A DNA stretch of 39,258 nt from assembly GCF_001601815.1 (NCBI RefSeq), contig NZ_LUKG01000041.1:1-39258 (forward strand), given 5' to 3'. A program made the translations under genes and the position numbers. The notes below the pieces were generated by a model. That model did no database searches, was not told the DNA's origin, and saw only the letters and a program-made list of their open reading frames with translations. Below, piece by piece: positions 23,770 through 33,115 of the stretch. This stretch comes from Flavihumibacter sp. CACIAM 22H1 (GTDB taxonomy: Bacteria; Bacteroidota; Bacteroidia; Chitinophagales; Chitinophagaceae). How positions within the stretch are numbered: position 1 is the first letter of the stretch; every line of letters begins with the position of its first letter.

Positions 23770-25809
23770 ATGCCTTTTCAATTAAAATCCTCTTACCAGC
23801 CTGCCGGCGATCAGCCGGGTGCAATTGCACAACTTACCGAAGGCCTCCGCAACGGGGAAAAGCACCAGACATTGCTGGGTGTAACCGGAAGCGGTAAAAC
23901 CTTTACCATCGCCAACGTAATTCAACAAGTGCAAAAACCGACCCTGGTTTTAACCCATAATAAAACACTGGTAGCGCAATTGTACGGCGAATTCAAACAG
24001 TTCTTTCCCGATAATGCCGTCGGTTACTTTGTATCCTATTATGACTATTACCAGCCCGAAGCCTATTTACCCGTATCAGATACCTATATAGAAAAGGACC
24101 TTGCCATTAATGAAGAACTCGATAAATTAAGATTACAGGCTACGTCACAACTACTCAGCGGAAGACGGGATATTATTGTGGTTGCTTCTGTAAGCTGTAT
24201 TTATGGTATGGGAAACCCTACTGAATTTGAAAACGGTATTGTACGCATTCATACCGGCCAGGCTATCTCGCGGCAGGGTTTTCTGCATGCACTGGTCAAT
24301 TCCCTGTATACCCGAACACAAACAGACTTTACCCGGGGTAGTTTCCGGGTAAAAGGAGACACGATCGATATTAACCTTCCCTACCTCGATATCGGCTACC
24401 GCATTATTTTCTTTGGCGATGAAATTGAAACCATCGAAAGCTTTGAAATTCAAACAGGTAAGCGAATCGGTAAACTGGATAATGCAGCCATCTTCCCGGC
24501 TAATCTCTACCTCGCGCCCAAGGATATGATGCAGCAGGTCCTCTACGAAATACAGGATGAAATGACGGCCCAGGTCGAGTATTTCAAAGCACAGGGACGG
24601 TTCATTGAAGCCCAGCGGATCAGTGAACGTGTAAACTATGACCTGGAAATGATCCGCGAACTGGGTTACTGCAACGGCGTCGAAAACTATTCGCGCTTTT
24701 TCGACCGTCGTCAACCCGGTACCCGACCCTTCTGCCTGCTGGATTATTTTCCGAAAGATTATCTCTGTGTGATTGACGAAAGCCATCAGACTATTCCGCA
24801 GGTTAGTGGAATGTATGGTGGAGACCGAAGCAGGAAACTGAACCTGGTTGACTTTGGATTCCGCCTGCCCTCCGCATTAGACAACAGGCCCCTTAATTTC
24901 CACGAATTTGAAAGCCTGCTGAACCAGGTAATTTATGTTTCGGCTACTCCCGGAGAATTTGAACTGGAACAAACCGGGGGCGTCGTAATTGAACAGGTAG
25001 TTCGACCCACCGGCCTGCTCGACCCACCCATAGAAGTTCGGCCCAGCATTAACCAGATCGATGACCTCCTGCAGGAAATCGATCTCCGGGTTAAAAAAGG
25101 AGATCGTGTACTGGTAACCACCCTTACCAAACGCATGGCCGAAGAAATGGATAAATACCTGCAACGGATCAGCATTAAATCAAAATACATCCATTCCGAA
25201 GTGGATACCCTCGATAGGGTGGAAATTCTTCGACAGCTTCGCCTGGGAGAAATAGACGTGCTGGTAGGCGTAAACCTGCTCAGGGAAGGCCTTGATCTTC
25301 CGGAAGTTTCACTGGTAGCCATCCTCGATGCCGATAAAGAAGGTTTCCTGCGGAACGAACGGTCCCTGACGCAAACGGCAGGCAGAGCCGCCCGTAACGT
25401 AGACGGACTGGTAATTTTTTATGGCGATAAGATCACGGAAAGCATGCAAAGAACCATCGATGAAACCAGCCGACGCCGAGAAAAGCAGCTCGCCTACAAC
25501 CAAGAACATGGTATAACTCCCAGGACGGTAATAAAATCCATTGAACAGGTGATGGCGCAAACTTCGGTTTTAGACATTAAAGGATACGATCTGAAAAATC
25601 CGTATGCAATGGCTCCTGACGGTGAATTGGTGGAAGTGGCCGCCGAAGATCAGGAACAGTACAAGACCATTCCGCAAATGGAAAAAGCCATCGCCCAAAC
25701 CAAAAAAACCATGGAAAAAGCAGCCCGGGACCTCGACTTTATGGAGGCCGCCCGCTTAAGAGACGAAATGTTCCGACTGCAAAAGGAATTGGAAAGCATG
25801 AAGAAATAG
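23770..25809 (+). CDS. uvrB: Excinuclease ABC subunit B
   Basis: 679 residues from the ATG at 23770; a TTG two codons earlier is less likely. UvrB is the damage-verifying helicase-like subunit of nucleotide excision repair, loaded by UvrA and cut-activating with UvrC. Visible features: Q-motif region FQLKSSYQPAGDQPGAI, Walker A GVTGSGKT (about 37-44), the damage-probing beta-hairpin tract YYDYYQPEAYLP, helicase motif DESHQT, motif VI region QTAGRAARN, and the C-terminal UVR domain (DFMEAARLRDEMFRLQKEL) that contacts UvrC. Complete and typical. The orphan parA follows after 14 bases and may be co-transcribed. Confidence 0.97.
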   Translation: MPFQLKSSYQPAGDQPGAIAQLTEGLRNGEKHQTLLGVTGSGKTFTIANVIQQVQKPTLVLTHNKTLVAQLYGEFKQFFPDNAVGYFVSYYDYYQPEAYLPVSDTYIEKDLAINEELDKLRLQATSQLLSGRRDIIVVASVSCIYGMGNPTEFENGIVRIHTGQAISRQGFLHALVNSLYTRTQTDFTRGSFRVKGDTIDINLPYLDIGYRIIFFGDEIETIESFEIQTGKRIGKLDNAAIFPANLYLAPKDMMQQVLYEIQDEMTAQVEYFKAQGRFIEAQRISERVNYDLEMIRELGYCNGVENYSRFFDRRQPGTRPFCLLDYFPKDYLCVIDESHQTIPQVSGMYGGDRSRKLNLVDFGFRLPSALDNRPLNFHEFESLLNQVIYVSATPGEFELEQTGGVVIEQVVRPTGLLDPPIEVRPSINQIDDLLQEIDLRVKKGDRVLVTTLTKRMAEEMDKYLQRISIKSKYIHSEVDTLDRVEILRQLRLGEIDVLVGVNLLREGLDLPEVSLVAILDADKEGFLRNERSLTQTAGRAARNVDGLVIFYGDKITESMQRTIDETSRRREKQLAYNQEHGITPRTVIKSIEQVMAQTSVLDIKGYDLKNPYAMAPDGELVEVAAEDQEQYKTIPQMEKAIAQTKKTMEKAARDLDFMEAARLRDEMFRLQKELESMKK

Positions 25810-25823
25810 GGTATTTTTCCAAT

Positions 25824-26567
25824 ATGATTTCCATCGCACTCTACCATTTAAAAGGTGGCGTTGGTAAAACAGCCACCTGTGTTAACCTGTCTTACCTGGC
25901 AGCTCAGGACGGATATAAGGTTCTTTTATGGGACCTGGATCCCCAGGGTTCTACGTCCTTCTACTATAATGTTCAACCCAAAGTCAAAAGCGGCACTCAG
26001 AAGCTTTTCAATGAACAGCTGAACCTGGATGAACTGGTTATGGCCACTGGTTATGAAAACATTGATATCATCCCCGCTGACCTAACCGCCCGAAACCTGG
26101 ATATTATCCTGGAAGAACTGAAAAGCTCCAAACGACGGTTTAAATCCATTTTAAACCAGCTCGAAAAAGAATATGATTTTGTATTCATCGACTGTCCGCC
26201 TGGTTTTTCTGTACTATCCGAAAATATTTTTTATGCCGCCGATATTATCCTGATGCCTACTATTCCTACCACCCTGTCTGTTCGAAGCTATGATATGGTG
26301 AAGGAATATTTCCGGGAAAAAAACCTGGATGAGTCAAAGCTGATGTGCTGTTTTACCATGGTAGACCTCCGTAAAAACATGCATAATGAAATAATGCAGC
26401 AACTGATCCGGGACAATAAATTCTTTCATAACTATATACCCTATCTGTCTGATGTGGAAAAAATGGGTTCCTATCAGGCACCCTTGCACGCTTTTGCGCC
26501 CTCCTCCTATGCAGCTCAGTGCTACAGCGATCTATGGGAAGAAATCAAAGAAGGGGTAATGGAATAA
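25824..26567 (+). CDS. ParA/MinD-family ATPase (orphan, no ParB nearby)
   Basis: 247 residues. A deviant Walker A motif, KGGVGKTA (10-17), has the signature lysine of ParA-type ATPases; the last position is Ala where most ParA proteins have Thr. The switch motif is WDLDPQGS, and Walker B is FVFIDCPPG. ParA ATPases form ATP-dependent dimers on DNA or membranes to position chromosomes or protein complexes. No parB, parS or plasmid gene is in view, and the gene follows uvrB by 14 bases. A chromosomal positioning ATPase with a partner elsewhere is likely. The ATG at 25824 gives the expected MISIALYHLKGGVG start. Convergent with the PepSY gene, 9 bases apart. Confidence 0.9.
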   Translation: MISIALYHLKGGVGKTATCVNLSYLAAQDGYKVLLWDLDPQGSTSFYYNVQPKVKSGTQKLFNEQLNLDELVMATGYENIDIIPADLTARNLDIILEELKSSKRRFKSILNQLEKEYDFVFIDCPPGFSVLSENIFYAADIILMPTIPTTLSVRSYDMVKEYFREKNLDESKLMCCFTMVDLRKNMHNEIMQQLIRDNKFFHNYIPYLSDVEKMGSYQAPLHAFAPSSYAAQCYSDLWEEIKEGVME

Positions 26568-26576
26568 GGAACGCCT

Positions 26577-27146
26577 TCATTTTCCCCTTTTCATACGCTT
26601 TGGTCCATACCATAACCAAAACCCGGTAAGGGTAAATAACAACAGCGATAGGCCGGCTATACTGGTAAAAATCAATTTAAATACCGCCCCATTACCCAGG
26701 AGTTTCATATCAACAATTGATCCGTCGTGAATTTTTTCAATCAGGTCCGATCGTCGTTCCTCTACCAGTAAAATTTCACCGGTTGCACCATCTAGTTGCA
26801 AGCCCGTAAAATGCTGGGAAAATATAAATTTAGCAATGCCTTTATCGGCACGGATATCAATTTTTTCAAGCGCCGGGGATAGTGATGCATCCACCGAATC
26901 TTTCAGGTACTCAACTGCCCGCTGGTATAAGCTATCCATCGGAAGCCATTTTTTAAGGTCCTTTGAACTACCTGTTGCCGTTTTTGCCTGAATCCAACCT
27001 CCACTGTGTTTTTTCCAACCCAGCAATAATCCGGTTATCGCAATCACCAAAAAAAGCAGAAAAAGCGTAGCGCCCAGGAAACGGTGAATTTTTCGCACGG
27101 TTCGCAACAATTTTGCCTGGCCAGTTCTATCGGGTTTTTTATTCAT
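26577..27146 (-). CDS. PepSY-associated transmembrane protein
   Basis: 189 residues from the ATG complementary to 27144-27146; the frame reaches 27167 without added support. The first membrane helix follows a basic, His-containing segment (RTVRKIHRFLGATLFLLFLVIAITGLLLGWKKHSGG), the typical start of PepSY_TM proteins. A periplasmic stretch of about 100 residues includes the PepSY-like FTGLQLDGATGEILLVEERR. A second helix (VFKLIFTSIAGLSLLLFTLTGFWLWYG) ends at a basic tail. Larger relatives carry reductase or iron-related roles; this is a minimal two-helix version. Histidines in the first helix and in EKIHDGS might bind haem, which is inference. Divergent from the DoxX gene. Confidence 0.85.
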   Translation of the reverse strand: MNKKPDRTGQAKLLRTVRKIHRFLGATLFLLFLVIAITGLLLGWKKHSGGWIQAKTATGSSKDLKKWLPMDSLYQRAVEYLKDSVDASLSPALEKIDIRADKGIAKFIFSQHFTGLQLDGATGEILLVEERRSDLIEKIHDGSIVDMKLLGNGAVFKLIFTSIAGLSLLLFTLTGFWLWYGPKRMKRGK

Positions 27147-27230
27147 ACCGCCGGTAATTTGCACCAATTTGATTACTTATCAAAAAGCCGCTATTTATAT
27201 TACCAATAAAGATTATTTATCTTAGCCTCC

Positions 27231-27644
27231 ATGCAAGCAAGTTTCATTCAGCATGCCGCTAGGGTTTTGCTGGGATTATTTCTTCTTTTAGCTGGTATCG
27301 GACATCTAACATGGGCAAGAAACGAATTTCTTGCACAGGTTCCCCAATGGCTGCCACTGGACCCGGACCTGGTAGTACTGCTTTCCGGATTTGTTGAAAT
27401 CGGATTAGGATTGGCTCTATTGGTTTTCAAATCGCGCCGTAAACAGGTAGGATGGGCGGTTGCCATTTTTTTCCTGTTGATCTTTCCGGGTAATCTGTCC
27501 CAGTACATCCATAAAATTGATGCCTTTGGTTTAAACAACGATACTACCCGCCTGCTGCGTTTATTTTTTCAGCCCGTTTTAATACTATGGGCCCTGTGGT
27601 GTACCGGGGCAGTTCAGAAAAATAAACCCGAAGTAACGGCATAA
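27231..27644 (+). CDS. DoxX-like membrane protein
   Basis: 137 residues with four predicted membrane segments: AARVLLGLFLLLAGIGHLTW, DLVVLLSGFVEIGLGLALLVF, VGWAVAIFFLLIFPGN and LLRLFFQPVLILWALWCTGA. The pattern GIGHLTWARNEFLAQVPQWLP, SGFVEIGLGLALL and FPGNLSQY is typical of the DoxX-like small membrane family, sometimes linked to quinone or thiol oxidation though usually of unknown role. The gene starts at an ATG. A loose TTTG (27168-27171) and TATTTATA (27192-27199) pair upstream may be its promoter, but the match is imperfect. Confidence 0.85.
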   Translation: MQASFIQHAARVLLGLFLLLAGIGHLTWARNEFLAQVPQWLPLDPDLVVLLSGFVEIGLGLALLVFKSRRKQVGWAVAIFFLLIFPGNLSQYIHKIDAFGLNNDTTRLLRLFFQPVLILWALWCTGAVQKNKPEVTA

Positions 27645-27695
27645 CCCATCGTATCTGACACCAGGTTCTACCGCATGATAAATTCTTCTGACACT

Positions 27696-27715
27696 AGCCC
27701 CGGAATCAACCGGCT
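27696..27715 (+). terminator. Weak terminator candidate after DoxX
   Basis: AGCC-CC-GG (27696-27703) pairs with CCGGCT (27710-27715) with a two-base bulge and 6-base loop. It is followed by TATTTATTCC. It lies between the convergent DoxX and YiaA/B genes. The stem is short and bulged. Confidence 0.3.
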
Positions 27716-27718
27716 TAT

Positions 27719-28114
27719 TTATTCCTTTCGGCTATTGAGCAGATCCCTGGTATTTTTCTGAACGGTTATGGCACCAAATAAACCCAGTAAAAAAGCAAAC
27801 GCATAAAAACCTTTTTCGCTCGGTAATAAGCTGGCATTCCATAAACCAATTATTAACAAGGCTATAGAAAGCAAGGTTCCGAACCAACAGAGGCCATAAT
27901 AAATATCTGTAACCTGAATTCCTTCCAGTTTATCCCGGACAGACTTCTGCAAGGAAACAACTGCAAATAAACCGAACATTAAAACAGTGAAATAGTACCC
28001 TTTTTCATTAAGTGGCATCTCCGCGCGCCAAAGGCCGATAAGGTATCCGACAATGCCCACACCAAGGGCTACCCAGGAAGCGCCAACAAAGGCGTTTGAT
28101 GGTTTTTGTGTCAT
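27719..28114 (-). CDS. YiaA/YiaB-type inner-membrane protein (two tandem repeats)
   Basis: 131 residues from the ATG complementary to 28112-28114; an in-frame start 24 bases earlier is possible. Four membrane helices form two copies of the YiaAB unit: [36 protein letters not shown] and [36 protein letters not shown] align closely, showing an internal duplication. The family is widespread but its role is not established. It is divergent from the large sensor kinase gene, sharing a 132-base gap, and convergent with the DoxX gene. Confidence 0.88.
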   Translation of the reverse strand: MTQKPSNAFVGASWVALGVGIVGYLIGLWRAEMPLNEKGYYFTVLMFGLFAVVSLQKSVRDKLEGIQVTDIYYGLCWFGTLLSIALLIIGLWNASLLPSEKGFYAFAFLLGLFGAITVQKNTRDLLNSRKE

Positions 28115-28246
28115 ACTAAATGGTTTAGGTACTGTCAAACTACTATATAGAAAGCATTCGTACCCATTTCTTCTTCTTAAACTTTCTACAAGATTTATAT
28201 CTATACCCTATAAAATGCAGTATTTTAGAGGTATAAGCCACCTGCT

Positions 28247-31200
28247 GTGCAGAAGATCTTCTTCAGCATTATTACCATTTTTTTAACCTGTATAACAAGT
28301 ACAGGAAATGCACAATTGTATTTCACCGGCAGAACTCTGTCTACTGCAAATGGACTGAGTGATAACCGAATAACCGCCATTTATAAAGACCAAACGGGTT
28401 ATATCTGGATTGGAACCAAAAACGGCCTGAACAGGTTCGACGGATTTTCCTTCACCATTTTTAAACCACAAAAAGGAAACTCCATCTCCAATGAAATAAT
28501 CAATTGCATAACCGGCGATACGGAAGGAAATATATGGGTAGGTACCATGAGTGGTTTAAACAAATATAATCCGGTTACCAACCAATGGACCAATTGGGTG
28601 CCGGGTACCCAACTACCTACGCACAATACCCTGCATAATTTTCTGATCTGGGATATTGAATTCGATGGAACCGGAAAACTCTGGATTGCCTGCGACGTAA
28701 AAGAATTTACCTGTTATAACCCCACTACCAATACATTCAGTTATTATGACTGGCCGGCTTTTGTTAAAACCATCAGCGGATCTATTACGCCGGCAGGTTA
28801 CCATGCCATTCAATCCTTTGCCAGAAAAAACAGGGAAGAATTCTGGCTTGCGTCCAACAAAGGCCTGGTACACCTGAATACACGTACCAAACAATTTACT
28901 TACCTGGGTAATTATTACCAGGATATTGTTGATCTGCAATACGATTCCCTTAGCCAGCAGCTCTGGATTTCGCTGGAAGGCGGCGCTGTATTTCATTACA
29001 ATGCACGGCAAAAAACCTATCAGCAGGTAAACCCGGTTGCCGAACCCTATCCCTCCACTTCTTTTCCCAAAATTTCCGCGGAGGAAATATGGATAGCCTC
29101 TGAAAAAGGTCTGCTGCGGGCAGCGCCTTCCTCCGCTGCTATCCTGCTTCACCAGCATAACCCTTCAATTAGTTCCTCTCTTCCGCCAGGTGGCGTTACC
29201 ACCACCTATAAAGACAATACCGGCATGTATTGGATCGGAACGCCCAATGGCATTTTTTTACTCAACCAAACTACCCCGGGCTCTTATTTTATACCCTTAC
29301 TAAGCGCTTCTGATAAAGAGGGTACTAACCGGATGGGAGAAGTATTATATGATGAAACCGATTCTCTCTACTATGTATGCGCTATCCAGCCCGCCGCATT
29401 GTTTATACTTTCAAAAAAAGATGGAAGTATCCGTAAAATTCAAACCGATCAGCAAGGAAACAAGTTATCGGCCTGTTATGCCGTAAAAAAAATCCTCGGC
29501 CAATACTGGCTTCTAACGGAAGATAAAATCTACCAAATTAAGCAACCCAACCAGTTACTCCGGCATTTTCCAACACCGCATGATGGGCCAACTACCGTTT
29601 TTCGAGATATGGAAACAGATCCTCTAAACAGGATTTGGATCAGCTCCTTTAATAAAGGCATTCTTTTATACGATACCCCAAAAAACAGGTTTTCAACCAT
29701 ACAAGATCCGCTGGCCGCTTTCCTTCAAACTGCTGGAACCGGATTGCAATACGATTCAGTTAAGAAAAAAATCTGGATAGCCACCTATGGAAACTACCTC
29801 TTCGCATACGACTTAACAACCAATGCACTGGTGCCGTATAATGAAAATGAAAACCATGCTCCATACAATGCGTTGAACCTGATTAATGATCTTACCATGG
29901 ACCACAATGGTAACTTATGGGTGGCAACCAATGCCGGAGGAATTTTTCGCAATAACTCTGGTAACGGCCATAATAATTCCTTTACGGAATTTGACATGCG
30001 GAAGGGAATGCAGCACAATCAGTTTTTCTCCATTCGGCCAGGAGAAGAAAATACGCTTTGGCTATTGTCGGAGACCGGACTATCGTATATCGATGCCAGG
30101 CATCCCGAAAAAGAACAACTGGTTAAAGATATACAGCAGGTATCCAATTTTGGATCAGATCCCCGGCATCCGCATACCCTTTTTTATAACCAAAAAGATA
30201 AAGAAATATTAATTGCTGCTGCCGGTGGACTGATCTTTTATTATCCGCACCCTGTTAAAAGAATAGACTCTTTCCCCCTGCTGGTAAAGCAATTGCCCAA
30301 TGCTACCGCTTCATTTACATATGACGGGCTGTACTATGGAAATGACCCGGTTCAATATGAATATTTTCTGGAAGGCTGGACAAAAAACTGGACAGCTGCA
30401 GGCATGGAAAGAACCATTCATTTCCACCAGCTGCCGCCAGGTAACTATATTTTCTCACTGAGAGCCAAAGATCAGCAAGGCAATATATTAACCAGTAGTA
30501 CTGCGCTCCCCCTACTGATTTCACCTCCTCTTTGGAAAAACAGCTGGTTTATATTGTTTAGCTTCCTGCTTATCGGGTGGATTATTTTCAAGATCATTCA
30601 CTCACTTCAGCAAAAAGTAAAAGATGAGAAAATTCTTAACCAGTTTGCTACTTCTCTTTATGGAAAAACCAGTATCGATGATATTTTCTGGGATGTAGCC
30701 AATAACTGTATTCTACTGCTCGGATTTGAAGACTGTGTTATATATCTATACAACCAGGAAAAAAAAGTAATGATACAGCGGGCTGCCGCAGGGCCAAAAA
30801 GCCCGCATACCTCCCGTGAAATTATTAATCATCTGGAAATTCCGGTTGGGAAAGGAATTGTAGGAACCGTTGCAAGAACGGGAAAAGCGGAACGCATTGG
30901 AAACACCGCAGCAGATCACCGCTATGTGGTAGATGATAAACGAAGAAACGCAGAAATTACTATTCCCATTTGGGTTGACGGCCGTTTGTTTGGTATCATA
31001 GATTCGGAACACAGCCGCCGGTATTTTTTCAAAGCCCGCCACAGCCGAATGTTAAAAAATATTGCCACCATATGTGGTGAAAGAATTTCAAAATACTTAA
31101 CAGAGGAACGATTGAGGAGCAAGATATCGCGCGATTTACACGATGAAATGGGTTCAGCACTTACCAGTATTAATATTCTCAGTACAGTAGCAATGGCAAA

Positions 31201-31708
31201 GGAAGAAAAAAAAGAAGAGGTGCAGGAATACCTGCAAAAAATAAAAGCTCATTCCGGTAATATGATGGAAAGTATGAGTGATATGATCTGGGCAATTAAT
31301 CCCGCTAACGACAGCCTGGAAAAAGTGCTCATAAAAATGAAAGAATTTGCCGCAGAAATGCTGGAACCCAGCGGCATTAATTATCATTTTGAAACAAGTG
31401 GATTTACGCAGCAATCTGTACTTAACCTGGAGGAACGAAAAGATCTATACCTTGTCTTTAAAGAAGCCGTAACCAATATAGCAAAATACGCGTGTGCAAC
31501 AGCCGTTACTATTTCCCTGAAATTTGATAAAGAGGAACTGCAGCTCCGGATCCGGGATAATGGAAAAGGTTTTGATACCAACAAGGAAGATACCGGAAAC
31601 GGCTTATCAAATATGAGGGCACGTGCCAGGGCAATGGGCGCTGAATTTACGCTTGAATCTGTAGCGGGAACCGGTACTACAATTATGCTTAAAAAGCATA
31701 TCACCTGA
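28247..31708 (+). CDS. Large sensor histidine kinase: Reg_prop propeller, Y_Y_Y, GAF, HisKA_3
   Basis: 1153 residues. The start is a GTG at 28247, which directly begins a signal peptide (MQKIFFSIITIFLTCITSTGNAQ). A periplasmic two-component-propeller region follows, with repeats such as DQTGYIWIGTKNGLNRFDG, DTEGNIWVGTMSGLNKYN and DHNGNLWVATNAGGIFR, ending in a Y_Y_Y domain (about 690-760). One membrane helix (about 766-785) leads to a cytoplasmic GAF domain (about 795-945), then HisKA_3 with RDLHDEMG (His965) and an ATPase domain with FKEAVTNIAKYA, DNGKGFD and GNGLSNMRARA. It should sense an envelope ligand and phosphorylate the regulator encoded next. Unlike many Bacteroidota propeller kinases it has no fused receiver or AraC domain. 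The GAF insert could add a cytosolic signal. Confidence 0.93.
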   Translation: MQKIFFSIITIFLTCITSTGNAQLYFTGRTLSTANGLSDNRITAIYKDQTGYIWIGTKNGLNRFDGFSFTIFKPQKGNSISNEIINCITGDTEGNIWVGTMSGLNKYNPVTNQWTNWVPGTQLPTHNTLHNFLIWDIEFDGTGKLWIACDVKEFTCYNPTTNTFSYYDWPAFVKTISGSITPAGYHAIQSFARKNREEFWLASNKGLVHLNTRTKQFTYLGNYYQDIVDLQYDSLSQQLWISLEGGAVFHYNARQKTYQQVNPVAEPYPSTSFPKISAEEIWIASEKGLLRAAPSSAAILLHQHNPSISSSLPPGGVTTTYKDNTGMYWIGTPNGIFLLNQTTPGSYFIPLLSASDKEGTNRMGEVLYDETDSLYYVCAIQPAALFILSKKDGSIRKIQTDQQGNKLSACYAVKKILGQYWLLTEDKIYQIKQPNQLLRHFPTPHDGPTTVFRDMETDPLNRIWISSFNKGILLYDTPKNRFSTIQDPLAAFLQTAGTGLQYDSVKKKIWIATYGNYLFAYDLTTNALVPYNENENHAPYNALNLINDLTMDHNGNLWVATNAGGIFRNNSGNGHNNSFTEFDMRKGMQHNQFFSIRPGEENTLWLLSETGLSYIDARHPEKEQLVKDIQQVSNFGSDPRHPHTLFYNQKDKEILIAAAGGLIFYYPHPVKRIDSFPLLVKQLPNATASFTYDGLYYGNDPVQYEYFLEGWTKNWTAAGMERTIHFHQLPPGNYIFSLRAKDQQGNILTSSTALPLLISPPLWKNSWFILFSFLLIGWIIFKIIHSLQQKVKDEKILNQFATSLYGKTSIDDIFWDVANNCILLLGFEDCVIYLYNQEKKVMIQRAAAGPKSPHTSREIINHLEIPVGKGIVGTVARTGKAERIGNTAADHRYVVDDKRRNAEITIPIWVDGRLFGIIDSEHSRRYFFKARHSRMLKNIATICGERISKYLTEERLRSKISRDLHDEMGSALTSINILSTVAMAKEEKKEEVQEYLQKIKAHSGNMMESMSDMIWAINPANDSLEKVLIKMKEFAAEMLEPSGINYHFETSGFTQQSVLNLEERKDLYLVFKEAVTNIAKYACATAVTISLKFDKEELQLRIRDNGKGFDTNKEDTGNGLSNMRARARAMGAEFTLESVAGTGTTIMLKKHIT

Positions 31709-31759
31709 TAAGGGTATTTTATGCTGCTAAGGAATACCTTAGTTTGCAAGTCTAAGGAT

Positions 31760-32401
31760 ATGAAAGAACCTGTTCGCATCATACTATTTGAGGACAATCC
31801 CATTCTGCGGGAAAGCCTGGTTAATCTGCTGGCATTAACCGGCGAATATCATATTTTAGGCAGTTATCCCGATTGCACAGAAGTGGAAGTACTGGTTCAG
31901 GAAGTAAAACCAGACGTAATATTAATGGATATTGATATGCCGGGTGTTAACGGAATTGAAGCAGTGTCAAAAATTCGTCGTTTTAATCAACAGGTGCAAA
32001 TTATCATGTTAACCGTATTCGACGATAACTCACATGTTTTTGATGCAATGTATGCTGGCGCAAATGGCTACCTGCTAAAAAAATATATTTCTGACAAACT
32101 GATCTATTCCATTCAGGAAGTGCTACAGGGAGGCGCACCAATGAGTCCGTCGATTGCAAGATTAATCATATCCAGTTTACAACAACCCGTAGTAGCAGCA
32201 AAAGATTACCAGTTAACCAACCGGGAAAAAGAAATATTACAGTTGCTATCCAATGGAAACAGTTTTAAAATGATTGCCTCCGAGTTAACGATCAGTTTGG
32301 ATACGGTCCGTACCCATATTAAACATATTTACGACAAACTACATGTACGCTCGCAAATTGAGGCCGTAAGCAAAGCCATTACGGAAAAATTAGTAAAATA
32401 A
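31760..32401 (+). CDS. NarL/LuxR-type response regulator
   Basis: 213 residues from the ATG at 31760 (MKEPVRIILFEDNP); the frame extends 13 codons upstream but that start would not begin the receiver fold. The receiver domain has acidic residues Glu11-Asp12, phospho-acceptor Asp57 (LMDIDMPG), Thr85 and Lys107 (LLKKY). A LuxR-type helix-turn-helix fills about 150-213 (LTNREKEILQLLSNGNSFKMIASELTISLDTVRTHIKHIYDKL). It lies 51 bases after the HisKA_3 kinase, and kinases of that class usually pair with NarL-type regulators. The target genes are not apparent. Convergent with the DUF2459 gene. Confidence 0.95.
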   Translation: MKEPVRIILFEDNPILRESLVNLLALTGEYHILGSYPDCTEVEVLVQEVKPDVILMDIDMPGVNGIEAVSKIRRFNQQVQIIMLTVFDDNSHVFDAMYAGANGYLLKKYISDKLIYSIQEVLQGGAPMSPSIARLIISSLQQPVVAAKDYQLTNREKEILQLLSNGNSFKMIASELTISLDTVRTHIKHIYDKLHVRSQIEAVSKAITEKLVK

Positions 32402-32411
32402 CCCCTGCCGC

Positions 32412-33098
32412 CTATTCGTATTTGGAAAAAATGCCGGTATCAAAAGCTGTCCAGTAACAGGCTTTCTGACCAGCTGCCTTCAGCACATTATTGGCCCAGG
32501 TATTACAGGTTTTGAATAAACTATAACTTCCTTTAGCTTCATAAAAAGCATCTGTAGTACCGTAATTAGCTGTTGTTATTATGTGCTGAACCTGCCCGCC
32601 GGAATCGGTTTGGAAGCTTGCTTTAATATAATTGACCAGGCGCTGATATTGTTGCTTACTGATACGGATTTTGCGGCAGATTTCTGATTCTTTCAATTGT
32701 TTATAATACGTGGTATGAATAGCCGATGAACCCAGTCCGAATGCTGCCCTGAATGCTACGCTGGGCTTTAGTTCAGCCCAGGTGGGGGTTTGGAGGTAAA
32801 AGCCCTTATCACCCCAACCCATTGCCAGCCAGGACGCGCTGCTGTCGTTTCCCGTTGTATGATTATAACGAACTGTTTCTGTCCAGTTGATCTGCTCATT
32901 TTTTGCCGGAACCACAATATCCGTATGAACGCCATTGGTAAGAATATAAATGGTTACCTCCTGGCCATTATCTGCTTCCCGCTCCACCTTTATTGAAGAC
33001 AGCAGGTATGCGGTAAGCAGGTAAAGGCCAATAAAAAGAAGGAAAAAAAGCAGGGTTTTACCCAGGAATTTTCCTGTCCACAGGAGTTTCTTTCTCAT
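32412..33098 (-). CDS. DUF2459 (TIGR02117-type) membrane-anchored protein
   Basis: 228 residues. A single N-terminal membrane helix (about 13-35) is followed by an extracytoplasmic domain with the family hallmark ILTNGVHTDIVVPAKN. Other blocks are WLAMGWGDKGFYLQTPTW, AIHTTYYKQL and CNTWANNVLKAAGQKACYWTAFD. The family is uncharacterised. The spaced His (HTDIVVP), Asp and CNTWAN motif recall cysteine-hydrolase folds such as NlpC/P60, which is inference. It lies 17 bases after nadR at the end of the seven-gene minus-strand run. Confidence 0.85.
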   Translation of the reverse strand: MRKKLLWTGKFLGKTLLFFLLFIGLYLLTAYLLSSIKVEREADNGQEVTIYILTNGVHTDIVVPAKNEQINWTETVRYNHTTGNDSSASWLAMGWGDKGFYLQTPTWAELKPSVAFRAAFGLGSSAIHTTYYKQLKESEICRKIRISKQQYQRLVNYIKASFQTDSGGQVQHIITTANYGTTDAFYEAKGSYSLFKTCNTWANNVLKAAGQKACYWTAFDTGIFSKYE

Positions 33099-33115
33099 GC
33101 TATGAAGCTACAAAA

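Noticed and set aside
24151-24786. Long open frame of about 211 codons antisense to uvrB
   Set aside because: It lies wholly inside a highly conserved gene and its translation resembles no protein; a shadow of the codon bias of uvrB.
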